Assembly (NCBI GenBank): GCA_944325445.1
Contig: CALVAG010000001.1
Coordinates: 228,926 to 292,925 of the forward strand
Origin: an uncultured Bacteroidales bacterium
GTDB taxonomy: Bacteria > Bacteroidota > Bacteroidia > Bacteroidales > UBA932
DNA: 64,000 nt
Direction of reading: 5' to 3'
This document shows positions 17,607 through 26,243 of this stretch, piece by piece (the first letter of the stretch is position 1; each line of letters opens with the position of its first letter). The notes below the pieces were generated by a model. It ran no database searches. It saw nothing but the letters and a program-made list of their open reading frames with translations, and was not told the DNA's origin. A program made the translations under genes and the position numbers.

Positions 17607-18158
17607 TCAGTAGAGGAATTCATTTACATCTTCTCCCGCTTCTGCCATTTTCCTGATCATCGTGGATGAAATATCGCAAAGCGGGGCGTCGAGGAAGGTT
17701 ACGCCGTATTTATTGCACAATGCTTTGGTGTCGAATCCCTTGCGGGGATATACGAGGACTTTGTATCTTTTTAGGATATCCTGCCATTTATACCATCTTT
17801 CTATCTTTGAGATGTTGTCGGCTCCCATTACTATTACAAATTCATTGTCCGGCTCGCTTTTCCGCAGATATTCCAGCGTATTATATGTATAGTTGGGTTT
17901 GGGCATACCGAATTCGACTGTCGAAACCTTTACCGGTTTGCCCCTGAATTCGCTTTTGAACCGCTCTATCGAACGGGTGAGCCTCTCCAGCCTCTTTTTC
18001 TCGTCTGCAAGCGAGCTGTCCCCGCTTTTGAAAGGGTTTTCGGGGGTAAGTACAAAGCGGAGTTCGTCTATGTTGCAATGCTGCAGGACATATGCCGCTA
18101 TCGTAATATGACCTGTGTGCAGCGGATTGAATGAGCCGAAATAGAGTGCGCAAATCAT
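17607..18158 (-). CDS. nadD: Nicotinate-nucleotide adenylyltransferase
   Basis: 183 residues. The N-terminal nucleotidyltransferase motif GSFNPLHTGH (8-17) includes the H-x-G-H site, and the C-terminal SSTMIRKM matches the ISSTxIR motif. It adenylates nicotinate mononucleotide to deamido-NAD, the step after pncB. It starts 8 bases after gmk on the same strand. The gmk-nadD order is common in Bacteroidota. The 3' end faces the pseudouridine synthase gene with a 17-base gap. Confidence 0.95.
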   Translation of the reverse strand: MICALYFGSFNPLHTGHITIAAYVLQHCNIDELRFVLTPENPFKSGDSSLADEKKRLERLTRSIERFKSEFRGKPVKVSTVEFGMPKPNYTYNTLEYLRKSEPDNEFVIVMGADNISKIERWYKWQDILKRYKVLVYPRKGFDTKALCNKYGVTFLDAPLCDISSTMIRKMAEAGEDVNEFLY

Positions 18159-18166
18159 ATACGTAG

Positions 18167-18748
18167 CTATAGCTTTTTCATATGAAAACTTTCGACAGCC
18201 TCTTCAGCCTCCCTGAAAGCGCTTTCGAGATTGTCGTTTACAATGATTCTGTCGAAACATCCTGCGAATCCCAGCTCTTCCGAGGCTTTGGCCACTCTCT
18301 TTTCTATGGCTTCCGGAGAGTCTGTGCCGCGCGTTACGAGCCTTTCTCTGAGTGCCTCGATCGAAGGAGGTTGGATGAAGATGGCAAGAGCATGTCCGCC
18401 ATAAAGTCTCTTTATGTTTATGCCCCCTTTTACGTCTATGTCGAACAGGATTATGTTCCCTTTATTCCATATCCTCTCCACTTCGCTGTGCAGTGTGCCG
18501 TAATAAGAGCCAGCATAGACCTCTTCATACTCTACGAATTCCCCCTTTTTTATCTTCTGCTCGAATTCCTCTTTCGTGAAAAAATAGTAGTCGGTGCCGT
18601 TTTTTTCGCTGCCCCTGGGTTTTCTGCTGGTGGCCGAAACTGAAAATTCCAGATAGGGGAACTTTTCGAGCAGGTGCCTTACAATAGTGCTTTTCCCCGC
18701 TCCTGAAGGGGCGGAGAAGATGATTACTTTATTTTCGCACAGACTCAT
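18167..18748 (-). CDS. gmk: Guanylate kinase
   Basis: 193 residues. The P-loop SAPSGAGKST lies at 12-21. The GMP-binding region TSRKPRGSEKNGTDYYFFTKEEFE follows, with FVEYEEVYAGSYYGT and DIDVKGG. It phosphorylates GMP to GDP, linking to guaA elsewhere in the window. Its ATG overlaps the TGA of the creatininase-family gene (ATGA) and nadD follows after 8 bases, giving a three-gene unit. Confidence 0.97.
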   Translation of the reverse strand: MSLCENKVIIFSAPSGAGKSTIVRHLLEKFPYLEFSVSATSRKPRGSEKNGTDYYFFTKEEFEQKIKKGEFVEYEEVYAGSYYGTLHSEVERIWNKGNIILFDIDVKGGINIKRLYGGHALAIFIQPPSIEALRERLVTRGTDSPEAIEKRVAKASEELGFAGCFDRIIVNDNLESAFREAEEAVESFHMKKL

Positions 18749-19509
18749 TTATATAACTCCTTTTCCTTGTCTATTTTGGAAAAATCAACGATGAAATCGG
18801 CTATTTTTTCTATGCAGTCTTTCATGAATATCTTTCCCTTTTCAGGTGTGGCATCCTTAGGGTTGCCCACCCCTGTATCTTCTGTTACATAAATCCATCT
18901 TCTTGGCATCCATGCCCATTTTTCCTGGAAACCTTTAATGTTCATTTTTGTCTCTGCACCCTCTCCGGCTTCTGAGAGCGGAAGTACCAATTCCGGCATT
19001 ATCGCCTGCATCGAGGCGGTTTCAAGTTCTCCCGCATGGTCTCCCTGTTCTGTGAAATAGAGGTCGCCATTGCATGCTTTCCACCAGTTTACCGTACAAA
19101 TCATAATCTCCGGAACCTCTACGCTCAGTTCCCGTATCATCGGCTGAAAGTTGTTTCCCCCGTGGGCGTTCAGAATGACCAGTTTATTAATATCATCCTT
19201 AATGAGAACCTGTATCACATCCTTTATTATCATTTTCTGGGTCGTGGGGTGCATGTTCATGCAAAGTTTCACCTCCATCTGCCCTGAATTTACCCCGAAC
19301 GGGATTGCCGGCAGTAAAACGCATCCTGCTCCTTTCTCCCAGGCTATCCTGGAGGCTTCGTATGCGACCTTTTCGGCTAAAAAAGTGTCTGTGCCGTATG
19401 GAAGATGCAAGCCATGGGCTTCTGTGCACCCCCAAGGGAGGATTGCTATTTTATACTTTTGTTTTCTAACATCTTTCCAATTGTTTTCCTGTAGGTTAAA
19501 TGATTCCAT
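18745..19509 (-). CDS. Creatininase-family metal-dependent amidohydrolase
   Basis: 254 residues from the ATG at 19509. An ATG at 19533 is also in frame but falls just after a -7 promoter core, leaving no room for a leader. Metal-ligand motifs are present: WGCTEAHGLHLPYGTDT near 25-41 (Glu, His and Asp), NAHGGN near 110 and GDHAGELETAS near 150. The family opens cyclic amides (creatinine, FAPy intermediates, mycofactocin peptides); the substrate here is unknown. In many relatives the gene ahead of gmk is a yicC-type gene, so this position is unusual. Confidence 0.85.
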   Translation of the reverse strand: MESFNLQENNWKDVRKQKYKIAILPWGCTEAHGLHLPYGTDTFLAEKVAYEASRIAWEKGAGCVLLPAIPFGVNSGQMEVKLCMNMHPTTQKMIIKDVIQVLIKDDINKLVILNAHGGNNFQPMIRELSVEVPEIMICTVNWWKACNGDLYFTEQGDHAGELETASMQAIMPELVLPLSEAGEGAETKMNIKGFQEKWAWMPRRWIYVTEDTGVGNPKDATPEKGKIFMKDCIEKIADFIVDFSKIDKEKELYK

Positions 19510-19541
19510 GACAACTTCCGTTAAAAAAAACATATTGTTTA

Positions 19542-19549
19542 CAAAAATA
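19542..19549 (-). promoter_or_regulatory. -7 promoter core for creatininase-gmk-nadD
   Basis: Minus-strand TATTTTTG matches TAnnTTTG and lies 32 bases before the chosen ATG at 19509. No -33 TTG is seen. Confidence 0.4.
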
Positions 19550-19570
19550 TATAAAATATGAAAATATTGT

Positions 19571-19580
19571 TAATTTTGCA
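19571..19580 (+). promoter_or_regulatory. -7 promoter core for fba
   Basis: TAATTTTGCA fits the core plus CA. It leaves a leader of roughly 65 bases before the fba ATG and is divergent from the core at 19542-19549. Confidence 0.45.
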
Positions 19581-19651
19581 CGTTTTTTGAGAGAAGAACC
19601 TGTCGGATTTTAAATGAATTTAAGTTTTTAACGATATAAAATTTTAGTATA

Positions 19652-20614
19652 ATGGTATCTTACAAAGAATTAGGATTAGTGAACAGTAGGGATATGTTTG
19701 CTAAGGCGATCAATGGCGGATATGCTATTCCTGCATTCAATTTTAACAATATGGAGCAGATGCAGGCTATTATTCAGGCTTGTGTAGAGACAAAATCTCC
19801 TGTTATTCTCCAAGTGTCGAGCGGTGCAAGAAAATATGCCAATCAGACTATCTTGAGATATATGGCTCAGGGTGCCGTGGAGTATGCAAAGGAGTTGGGC
19901 CACTCTATTCCTATTGTTCTCCATCTCGACCATGGCGACAGCTTCGAACTTTGCAAATCATGTATAGAGATGGGTTTCTCTTCTGTAATGATAGACGGCT
20001 CTCACCTTCCTTATGACGAGAACGTGGCTTTGACAAAGAAAGTGGTGGATTACGCACATCAGTTCGATGTTACGGTTGAGGGCGAGCTCGGTGTCCTTGC
20101 CGGTGTGGAGGATGATGTAAAGGCCGAAAGCCATACATATACAAGACCCGAAGAGGTTGAGGATTTTGTGAAGAAGACAGGCGTGGATTCCCTGGCAATC
20201 TCCATAGGAACATCTCATGGGGCATATAAGTTCAAACCGGGCCAGAAACCCGAAATCCGTCTGGATATACTTGCTGAGATTGAAAAACGCATTCCCGGTT
20301 TCCCTATCGTATTGCACGGCTCATCGAGCGTACCTCAGGATATTGTAGCTGAGATCAACAAATATGGCGGAAAACTCAAAGATTCGATAGGAATTCCCGA
20401 AGATCAGTTGAGACAGGCCGCAAAATCTGCGGTATGCAAGATCAATATCGACAGCGACGGACGTCTTGCAATGACTGCGGCAATCAGAAAGGTCTTTGTC
20501 GAGCATCCGGAGGAGTTCGATCCACGCAAATATCTCGGACCTGCAAGAGAGAAACTCAAAGAGCTCTACATGCACAAAGTCCGTTGTGTATTGGGTTCTG
20601 AGAACAAGGCATAA
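19652..20614 (+). CDS. fba: Class II fructose-bisphosphate aldolase
   Basis: 320 residues. Zinc-binding class II motifs are HLDHGDSFELCKSCIEMGFSSVMIDGS (from about residue 90), EGELGVLAGVED and the phosphate loop SSSVPQ after IVLHG. The NID motif (KINIDSDGR) is present near residue 265. It cleaves fructose-1,6-bisphosphate to dihydroxyacetone phosphate and glyceraldehyde-3-phosphate in glycolysis, and runs in reverse in gluconeogenesis. It is single-gene: a promoter core stands upstream and a strong terminator follows. Confidence 0.96.
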   Translation: MVSYKELGLVNSRDMFAKAINGGYAIPAFNFNNMEQMQAIIQACVETKSPVILQVSSGARKYANQTILRYMAQGAVEYAKELGHSIPIVLHLDHGDSFELCKSCIEMGFSSVMIDGSHLPYDENVALTKKVVDYAHQFDVTVEGELGVLAGVEDDVKAESHTYTRPEEVEDFVKKTGVDSLAISIGTSHGAYKFKPGQKPEIRLDILAEIEKRIPGFPIVLHGSSSVPQDIVAEINKYGGKLKDSIGIPEDQLRQAAKSAVCKINIDSDGRLAMTAAIRKVFVEHPEEFDPRKYLGPAREKLKELYMHKVRCVLGSENKA

Positions 20615-20637
20615 TTTATTGTCATGTGATATTTATG

Positions 20638-20671
20638 GGCGGCAGAGCGTTGGATTCAGCCGCCTTTTTTT
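20638..20671 (+). terminator. Rho-independent terminator of fba
   Basis: A GC-rich 6-bp stem (ggcggc at 20638-20643 with gccgcc at 20659-20664) is followed directly by a run of T. Confidence 0.85.
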
Positions 20672-20743
20672 ATAGAATCTGTCATTTTGTCTCAAATGCG
20701 GCTTGGCAAATATTTTGAACCGAGCAGGCGTAAAGGAGAAAAT

Positions 20744-21379
20744 ATGGATATGAAACGCAATAAAGATAAAAAAGAGATAAAGGAAAACGTACAGGAACCC
20801 AAGCAGCAGGAAACGGGCTGTAAAACAGGTGAAAAACAAGAAACTGAACCGCAAGGGGAGGAGGCTGTTCCTGTCTCTGAAGAGAATGGATCTTGCGAAG
20901 AGACCGATAAAAAATATGAAGATATGGAAAAGCAGTTGCAAGAGTACAAAGAGAAGGTTGCAGAGGCTAATGACAAGTATGTTAGAATGGCAGCGGAATT
21001 CGACAATTTCAGACGCAGGACGGCCCGTGAAAGGTTGGAACTGATAAATACGGCGTCTGAAGATGTGATCAAGGGCATTTTGCCGGTTCTGGATGATTTT
21101 GAAAGGGCCATAAAGGTGTTGAAAGAGTCGGACAGTTCTGCTGCGGCCATAGAGGGAACGGAATTGATTTACAACAAGCTTTTTTCATTTTTAAAGAGCA
21201 AGGGGCTTTCCGTGATAGAGGCTTTGGACAAGGAGCTGGATACCGAATTCCATGAGGCGGTAGCGCAGTTTCCTACGGAAGACAAGGAGAAGAAGAACAA
21301 GGTAATCGATATCGTACAACAGGGATATATGCTTAACGGCAAAGTTGTCCGCTATGCAAAAGTAGTAGTTGGAGTATAA
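20744..21379 (+). CDS. grpE: Nucleotide exchange factor GrpE
   Basis: 211 residues from the ATG at 20744, which has an AAAGGAG-like ribosome-binding site at 20732-20738; an upstream TTG in frame is not supported. The acidic, low-complexity N terminus leads into a long coiled coil (about residues 60-110), then the beta domain with [12 protein letters not shown] near 125 and the C-terminal [23 protein letters not shown]. It releases ADP from DnaK. dnaJ starts 4 bases after the stop. Confidence 0.95.
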   Translation: MDMKRNKDKKEIKENVQEPKQQETGCKTGEKQETEPQGEEAVPVSEENGSCEETDKKYEDMEKQLQEYKEKVAEANDKYVRMAAEFDNFRRRTARERLELINTASEDVIKGILPVLDDFERAIKVLKESDSSAAAIEGTELIYNKLFSFLKSKGLSVIEALDKELDTEFHEAVAQFPTEDKEKKNKVIDIVQQGYMLNGKVVRYAKVVVGV

Positions 21380-21383
21380 GAAA

Positions 21384-22559
21384 ATGGCAAAGAGAGATTA
21401 TTACGAGGTCTTGGGGGTCGATAAATCGGCTTCGGCGGATGAGATCAAAAAGGCCTATAGGAAAATGGCGATAAAATATCATCCCGATAAAAATCCGGGT
21501 GATAAGGAGGCTGAAGAGAAATTCAAGGAGGCGGCGGAAGCCTATGATGTCTTGAGCAATCCTGAAAAGAGGCAAAGATATGACCAGTTCGGCCATGCCG
21601 GATTTGGCGGGGCGGGCGCTTCAGGCACCGGCGGTTTCAGTGCAGGCGGTTTTTCTATGGAAGATATTTTCAGCCAGTTCGGAGATATATTCGGCGGACG
21701 TTTCGGAGGATTCGGCAGTTTTGGCGGATTCGGCGGTTCATCGCGAGGCGGCAGAAGCGCCAGAGTCCAGCGAGGCAGCGATATAAGGATAAGGGTCAAA
21801 TTGTCGTTGAAGGAGATAGTAAAGGGTGTAGAGAAGACAATCAAGATCAACAAGTATGTGCCTTGCCCAGATTGTAACGGACGCGGTGCAAAATCCGAGG
21901 CGGACATAAAAAATTGCGAACACTGTCACGGTACAGGTGTAGTTACGCAGGTAGTGCAGACGATGTTCGGTCAAATGCAGAGCCAGACTACCTGTCCGAA
22001 GTGCAACGGTGCGGGAAAGGTAATTGTGACGCCTTGTGCAAAATGTTCAGGCAGCGGATTGATAAAGGCACAACAGGAAATATCGTTCAAAATCCCTGCA
22101 GGAGTGGCAGACGGGATGCAGCTTACCGTAAAAGGCAAGGGAAATGCCGCAAGAAACGGAGGGGTGAACGGAGACTTGCTTGTCGTTATCGAGGAAGAGC
22201 CCGACAAGGAGCTGCAGAGGGATGGAAACGACCTCGTATATTCGCTCTTCATAAGCGTGCCTGATGCGATATTGGGAACTACCGCTGAAATCCCTTCGGT
22301 AGACGGCAAACTGAGAATCAAGTTGGATCCTGGAACTCAGTCGGGTAAAATATTGAGATTGAGAGGCAAGGGAATACCGGACGTAAACGGTTACGGTGTG
22401 GGAGACATGCTGGTATATGTTCAGGTATGGATACCTAAAAACCTCTCGTCGCAGGAGAAGGAGGCGTTGGAGAAGATGAGAGGCTCGAAGTCGTTTGACC
22501 CGAAACCCTCATCTGATGACAAGAACTTTTTTGACAGAATAAAAAGGATGTTCAGTTAA
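21384..22559 (+). CDS. dnaJ: Chaperone DnaJ (Hsp40)
   Basis: 391 residues from the ATG at 21384. The J domain is residues 1-70 with the HPD motif in [10 protein letters not shown] Gly/Phe-rich region follows ([12 protein letters not shown]). The zinc-finger domain has CxxCxGxG repeats: [24 protein letters not shown] and CAKCSGSG. The C-terminal peptide-binding domain is complete. It stimulates DnaK ATPase and delivers clients. Its TAA overlaps the ATG of the M23 peptidase by one base. Confidence 0.97.
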   Translation: MAKRDYYEVLGVDKSASADEIKKAYRKMAIKYHPDKNPGDKEAEEKFKEAAEAYDVLSNPEKRQRYDQFGHAGFGGAGASGTGGFSAGGFSMEDIFSQFGDIFGGRFGGFGSFGGFGGSSRGGRSARVQRGSDIRIRVKLSLKEIVKGVEKTIKINKYVPCPDCNGRGAKSEADIKNCEHCHGTGVVTQVVQTMFGQMQSQTTCPKCNGAGKVIVTPCAKCSGSGLIKAQQEISFKIPAGVADGMQLTVKGKGNAARNGGVNGDLLVVIEEEPDKELQRDGNDLVYSLFISVPDAILGTTAEIPSVDGKLRIKLDPGTQSGKILRLRGKGIPDVNGYGVGDMLVYVQVWIPKNLSSQEKEALEKMRGSKSFDPKPSSDDKNFFDRIKRMFS

Positions 22560-24280
22560 TGGAAAGGGCCGGATTTATAAATTATGCGAAATGCAGTGTC
22601 GCAATTTTCATTGCGGTGCTGCTTTTTCCTTTTTACGCCACTCCGCAGGAGAACGGAAATGCCGTGTTCTCATATCCTCTCGATGTTCCTATGAGTCTTT
22701 CCGGCAATTACGGGGAGTTGCGTTCGAACCATTTTCATGCCGGGATAGATTTCAGGATAGGCGGCGTAGTCGGCGCCCATGTATATGCGGCTGCAGACGG
22801 ATATGTTTCCAGAATAACTGTCTCTCCTACGGGATATGGAAATGCCATATATATAACCCATCCAGACGGTTATATAAGCGTGTATGGGCATCTTCACAGA
22901 TTCGCGGAGAGGCTGCGCGAGTATACGATTTCAAAGCAGTATGAGGCGGAGAGCTTTGTCGTGGACCTGGAGCCCGATTCCACGCTGTTTCCGGTTAAAA
23001 GAGGCGAATTGATAGCCTTTGGCGGAAATACCGGCTCTTCCGGAGGGCCGCATCTTCATTTTGAAGTAAGAAAAGACGGAGCGACTGTCAATGTCGTTAC
23101 AGACGGTCTGTTTGCAATGAAAGATGAGAGGAAGCCCATAATCAACAGGGTCGCTTTTATGGGATATGCCATGAAGGATGGTGCGGCAAGGGTTTTCAGG
23201 ATAAACAGGCCGAGAAACAGGGCCGCTGTCATTCCTCTTCCGCCTCTATCCTATGTAGCGGTGGATGCAGTCGATAAGATGCAGGGAACCAATGCCAGAC
23301 TTGCAATAGGAGAGTACCGTGTACTGCTCGACGGGGAAGAGATATACAGGTTCAATGTCGGTAATGGGATACCTATGGATGAGAGCCGGTATATGAATTC
23401 GCTGATAGAGTATCCGCTGAAAGGCAGGACCGGACGCATGATGGTGAAGAGCTATGTCGAGCCCGGAAACGGTTTGGGTTATAAGATACAATGTCATAAC
23501 GGAGGACTTGTCGTTCTCGATGACGATAATATACATGCTCTTGAAATCGAGGTAAAGGATTACGACGGCAACAGTGAATCGGTAAGTTACAGGATAAGGA
23601 GGGAAGACGGGCGGTTCGGAGAGCGGATCGGCGATACGTTGCCTTCGGCCGGGACCTTTATGGCATGGCATCTGCCCAATATTTACAAAAAAGAGGGTTT
23701 CCTCTTCTCTATGGCGCCGGGAACATTATACCGTTCAATCTATTTCAAGGCAGAGGAAGATACGGCGACCGTGGCCGGATGCTGTTCAAAAGTATGGAAT
23801 ATATCCGGCTATGAAACTGCACTGCATGTGCCGGCAAGGCTTTCGATAAGATATGCAGGTCCGGATTCTCTGAAACATAAGGCTTTGTTGGTTCTGCTGT
23901 CTCCTTCCGGAAGAATGTACGGTGCAGGCGGGGCGATTGATGAAAACGGGTGTGTGACATCCGGAGTATCGTCGTTCGGGCGTTATGCAGTTGCCTTGGA
24001 TACGGTTCCTCCGACAGTGAGAGCTCACATTTCAAATGGAACGACCCTTATGCGGGATGTCGTCTCCTTTACTATAAGGGACAGACTGTCTGGACTGGAT
24101 GAATATGATGTAGAGATAGACGGACATTGGGTATTGGCTGAATTCGATGCCAAAAGAAGCAGGCTTACAGTTGATTTGAAAAATGCAAAGATCAGACGCG
24201 GAATAAATCACAATCTGACTGTAAGGGTTTCCGACAATAAAGGCAATGAAACGGTTGTGAAAAGGAATTTTAAATGGTAA
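22559..24280 (+). CDS. M23-family peptidoglycan endopeptidase
   Basis: 573 residues. A signal peptide or membrane segment occupies about 12-30. The LytM domain lies at roughly 55-185: HFHAGIDFRIG (His and Asp zinc ligands), VYGHLHRF and the second zinc site GPHLHFEVRKDG. The remaining 380 residues are beta-rich and unassigned, possibly Ig-like (final part SDNKGNETVVKRNFKW). It probably cuts stem-peptide cross-links in the periplasm. The ATG overlaps the dnaJ stop and anmK follows after 28 bases, linking wall cleavage and wall recycling in one transcript with grpE-dnaJ. Confidence 0.88.
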   Translation: MERAGFINYAKCSVAIFIAVLLFPFYATPQENGNAVFSYPLDVPMSLSGNYGELRSNHFHAGIDFRIGGVVGAHVYAAADGYVSRITVSPTGYGNAIYITHPDGYISVYGHLHRFAERLREYTISKQYEAESFVVDLEPDSTLFPVKRGELIAFGGNTGSSGGPHLHFEVRKDGATVNVVTDGLFAMKDERKPIINRVAFMGYAMKDGAARVFRINRPRNRAAVIPLPPLSYVAVDAVDKMQGTNARLAIGEYRVLLDGEEIYRFNVGNGIPMDESRYMNSLIEYPLKGRTGRMMVKSYVEPGNGLGYKIQCHNGGLVVLDDDNIHALEIEVKDYDGNSESVSYRIRREDGRFGERIGDTLPSAGTFMAWHLPNIYKKEGFLFSMAPGTLYRSIYFKAEEDTATVAGCCSKVWNISGYETALHVPARLSIRYAGPDSLKHKALLVLLSPSGRMYGAGGAIDENGCVTSGVSSFGRYAVALDTVPPTVRAHISNGTTLMRDVVSFTIRDRLSGLDEYDVEIDGHWVLAEFDAKRSRLTVDLKNAKIRRGINHNLTVRVSDNKGNETVVKRNFKW

Positions 24281-24308
24281 TTTTACATCCGTTTAAATAC
24301 GTCTGTTT

Positions 24309-25451
24309 ATGGAAAGGTTTACATCTACGGGAATCGCTTACGATATTGAGAAAGGAATTGATATAATAGGGCTTATGTCCGGAACTTCGTTGGACGGGCT
24401 GGATATTTGCCATGTCCGCTTCCGGCTCGACTGTTCCAGGAAAAGGGAAGGGGAGTGGAAATATGAGATATTGAAGGCGGAGGACGAATGTTATCCGGCG
24501 GAACTTAAAGAGAAACTTGCGACGGCCCAGAATATGACTGCGGAAGAGTATGCTCTGCTTAACTCTGATTATGGCATCTATCTGGGACAGAGGGTGAAAG
24601 CCTTTATGGAAAGGAACGGGGCCAGGCCTCACTATATAGCTTCGCACGGCTCTACGGTATTTCATCAGCCAGCAATCAGGTTTACTTCACAGATAGGTTC
24701 CGGTGCGGGAATCGCGGTGGAGAGCGGCGTGGATTGCATATGCGATTTCAGAACTACGGATGTTGCGCTTCACGGTCAGGGGGCCCCGCTTGTCCCGATA
24801 GGTGACAGGCATCTCTTTTACGAATATGATTATTGTCTGAATCTGGGCGGTTTTTCAAACATTTCATCCGAAGCCGTTGAGGAGCGGAACGGCAAGAATG
24901 TGGCAATCCGAGTAGCCTACGATATCTCTCCTGTCAATTATGTGTTGAATCGTTATACGAGAAGTATCGGCAAGGATTATGATAAGGACGGACTTATGGC
25001 GCGCAGCGGAAAAATATGCCGGGAACTCCTGCAGAGGCTGAACTCCTTGGATTTTTATACGCTAAGCGGCCCCAAGTCTCTCGGGAGGGAATGGGTCGAG
25101 AGTGAGGTGCTTCCGCTCATAGATTCTTATAATCTTTCCATAGAGGATAAACTCTGTACATTTTGCGAACATGTTGCAATGCAGATTTCAAGACATATCA
25201 AGTCCGGCAAGGTGCTCCTTACCGGCGGAGGGGCATTGAACCTTTATCTTGTGGAGAGAATGCAGGCGAATGCGCCGCAATGCAGATATGTAGTTCCCGA
25301 CAGGCAGACAGTGAACTTTAAGGAGGCACTGATCTTCGCTTTTTTAGGGGCGCTGTATATAGCTGATATGCCTAACTGTATGAGCAGTGTGACAGGAGCT
25401 TCATATAACTGTATAGGGGGAGCGCTTTACAAGGCCGGCGGATACAGATAG
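24309..25451 (+). CDS. anmK: Anhydro-N-acetylmuramic acid kinase
   Basis: 380 residues. The family signature GLMSGTSLDGLDI is at about 21-33. DFRTTDVALHGQGAPLVPIGD near 150-170 and LNLGGFSNIS follow; the ATP-binding LLTGGGALN is near 300. AnmK opens the 1,6-anhydro ring and phosphorylates, giving MurNAc-6-phosphate from transglycosylase products. The window also holds an MltF-like transglycosylase and an AmgK/MurU-type pair, so two possible recycling entries coexist; MurQ is not seen here. Confidence 0.95.
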   Translation: MERFTSTGIAYDIEKGIDIIGLMSGTSLDGLDICHVRFRLDCSRKREGEWKYEILKAEDECYPAELKEKLATAQNMTAEEYALLNSDYGIYLGQRVKAFMERNGARPHYIASHGSTVFHQPAIRFTSQIGSGAGIAVESGVDCICDFRTTDVALHGQGAPLVPIGDRHLFYEYDYCLNLGGFSNISSEAVEERNGKNVAIRVAYDISPVNYVLNRYTRSIGKDYDKDGLMARSGKICRELLQRLNSLDFYTLSGPKSLGREWVESEVLPLIDSYNLSIEDKLCTFCEHVAMQISRHIKSGKVLLTGGGALNLYLVERMQANAPQCRYVVPDRQTVNFKEALIFAFLGALYIADMPNCMSSVTGASYNCIGGALYKAGGYR

Positions 25452-25475
25452 CAGGAGATATTTTTGATATTTTAT

Positions 25476-25508
25476 TTTGTTAATTTAAATTAATTTCCTA
25501 CTTTTGCA
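25476..25508 (+). promoter_or_regulatory. Promoter of rplS
   Basis: A TTTG (25476-25479) is followed by a 19-base spacer and TACTTTTG (25499-25506) plus CA, a full Bacteroidota -33/-7 match. The leader of about 75 bases contains a short inverted repeat (tgcaa/ttgca) whose role is unknown. Confidence 0.65.
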
Positions 25509-25587
25509 GTCCCAAAATAGAAGCAACCTCTTGCAAAATATTGGAGTTAGCAATGTTGCACTTATAAATTAAGTAAAAAACAAAGAG

Positions 25588-25980
25588 ATGGATTTAATAA
25601 AGATTGCACAGCAGGCTTTCGCCGGTGAACCTAAAAATTATCCGAATTTCAAGGCTGGAGATACAATCACCGTTACATATAAAATCAAAGAGGGTGATAA
25701 AGAGAGATTGCAGAAGTTCCGCGGAGTAGTTATACAGCAACGCGGCACAGGCGCTACCAAAACATTTACAATCCGTAAAATATCCAACGGTGTAGGTGTG
25801 GAGAGAATCTTCCCTTATGAGTCTCCGTTTATAGAGTCCATAGAGTTCAATAAGGCCGGCAAGGTTCGCAGAGCCAGAATATTCTACCTCAGAGGCCTGA
25901 CAGGTAAGAAAGCTCGTATCAAAGAGAAAACTTTCGTCGCAAAGGATTCTGCAAATTCTGCAGAGAAGAGTGCGGAGTAA
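25588..25980 (+). CDS. rplS: 50S ribosomal protein L19
   Basis: 130 residues. Characteristic blocks are [52 protein letters not shown] and [21 protein letters not shown]19 lies at the 30S-50S interface. The C-terminal extension is Ala/Ser-rich. A good promoter precedes it and a tRNA-Arg gene begins 15 bases after the stop, so the tRNA is probably cut from the same transcript before the terminator. Confidence 0.98.
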   Translation: MDLIKIAQQAFAGEPKNYPNFKAGDTITVTYKIKEGDKERLQKFRGVVIQQRGTGATKTFTIRKISNGVGVERIFPYESPFIESIEFNKAGKVRRARIFYLRGLTGKKARIKEKTFVAKDSANSAEKSAE

Positions 25981-25995
25981 ATATAGACAGGTTTT

Positions 25996-26072
25996 GGCCC
26001 CGTAGCTCAACTGAATAGAGCATTTGACTACGGATCAAAAGGTTACAGGTTTGAATCCTGTCGGGGTCACCA
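25996..26072 (+). tRNA. tRNA-Arg (anticodon ACG)
   Basis: A full cloverleaf can be drawn. The acceptor GGCCCCG pairs with CGGGGTC, the anticodon stem is TTTGA/TCAAA with loop CTACGGA, the T arm is CAGG-TTTGAAT-CCTG, and the 3' ACCA is encoded. An ACG anticodon would be edited to ICG by TadA to read CGN codons. It follows rplS directly. Confidence 0.95.
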
Positions 26073-26099
26073 AAAGGCGTTCTTCGGGACGCCTTTTTT
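26072..26099 (+). terminator. Terminator of rplS-tRNA-Arg
   Basis: A 9-bp stem (aaaaggcgt at 26072-26080 with its complement at 26089-26097) ends in a run of six T. It begins at the last base of the tRNA. Confidence 0.85.
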
Positions 26100-26136
26100 C
26101 GTAAACCTATGTCAGAATGCATTCTGAAGAGGAATT

Positions 26137-26163
26137 AAAAAGGCCGGTTCATCCGGCCTTTTT
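26137..26163 (-). terminator. Bidirectional terminator, mainly for the glucokinase operon
   Basis: A stem of 11 bp (aaaaaggccgg at 26137-26147 with its complement at 26153-26163) around a 5-base loop has T runs on both strands. It lies about 80 bases after the glucokinase stop and behind the rplS-tRNA terminator. Confidence 0.75.
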
Positions 26164-26243
26164 ACTAAACTCGACAGACGATTTATGCGCGTCCTGCAAT
26201 ATCCCGTATAACCGCATTAATATTAATTGCATTATCATCCGTA

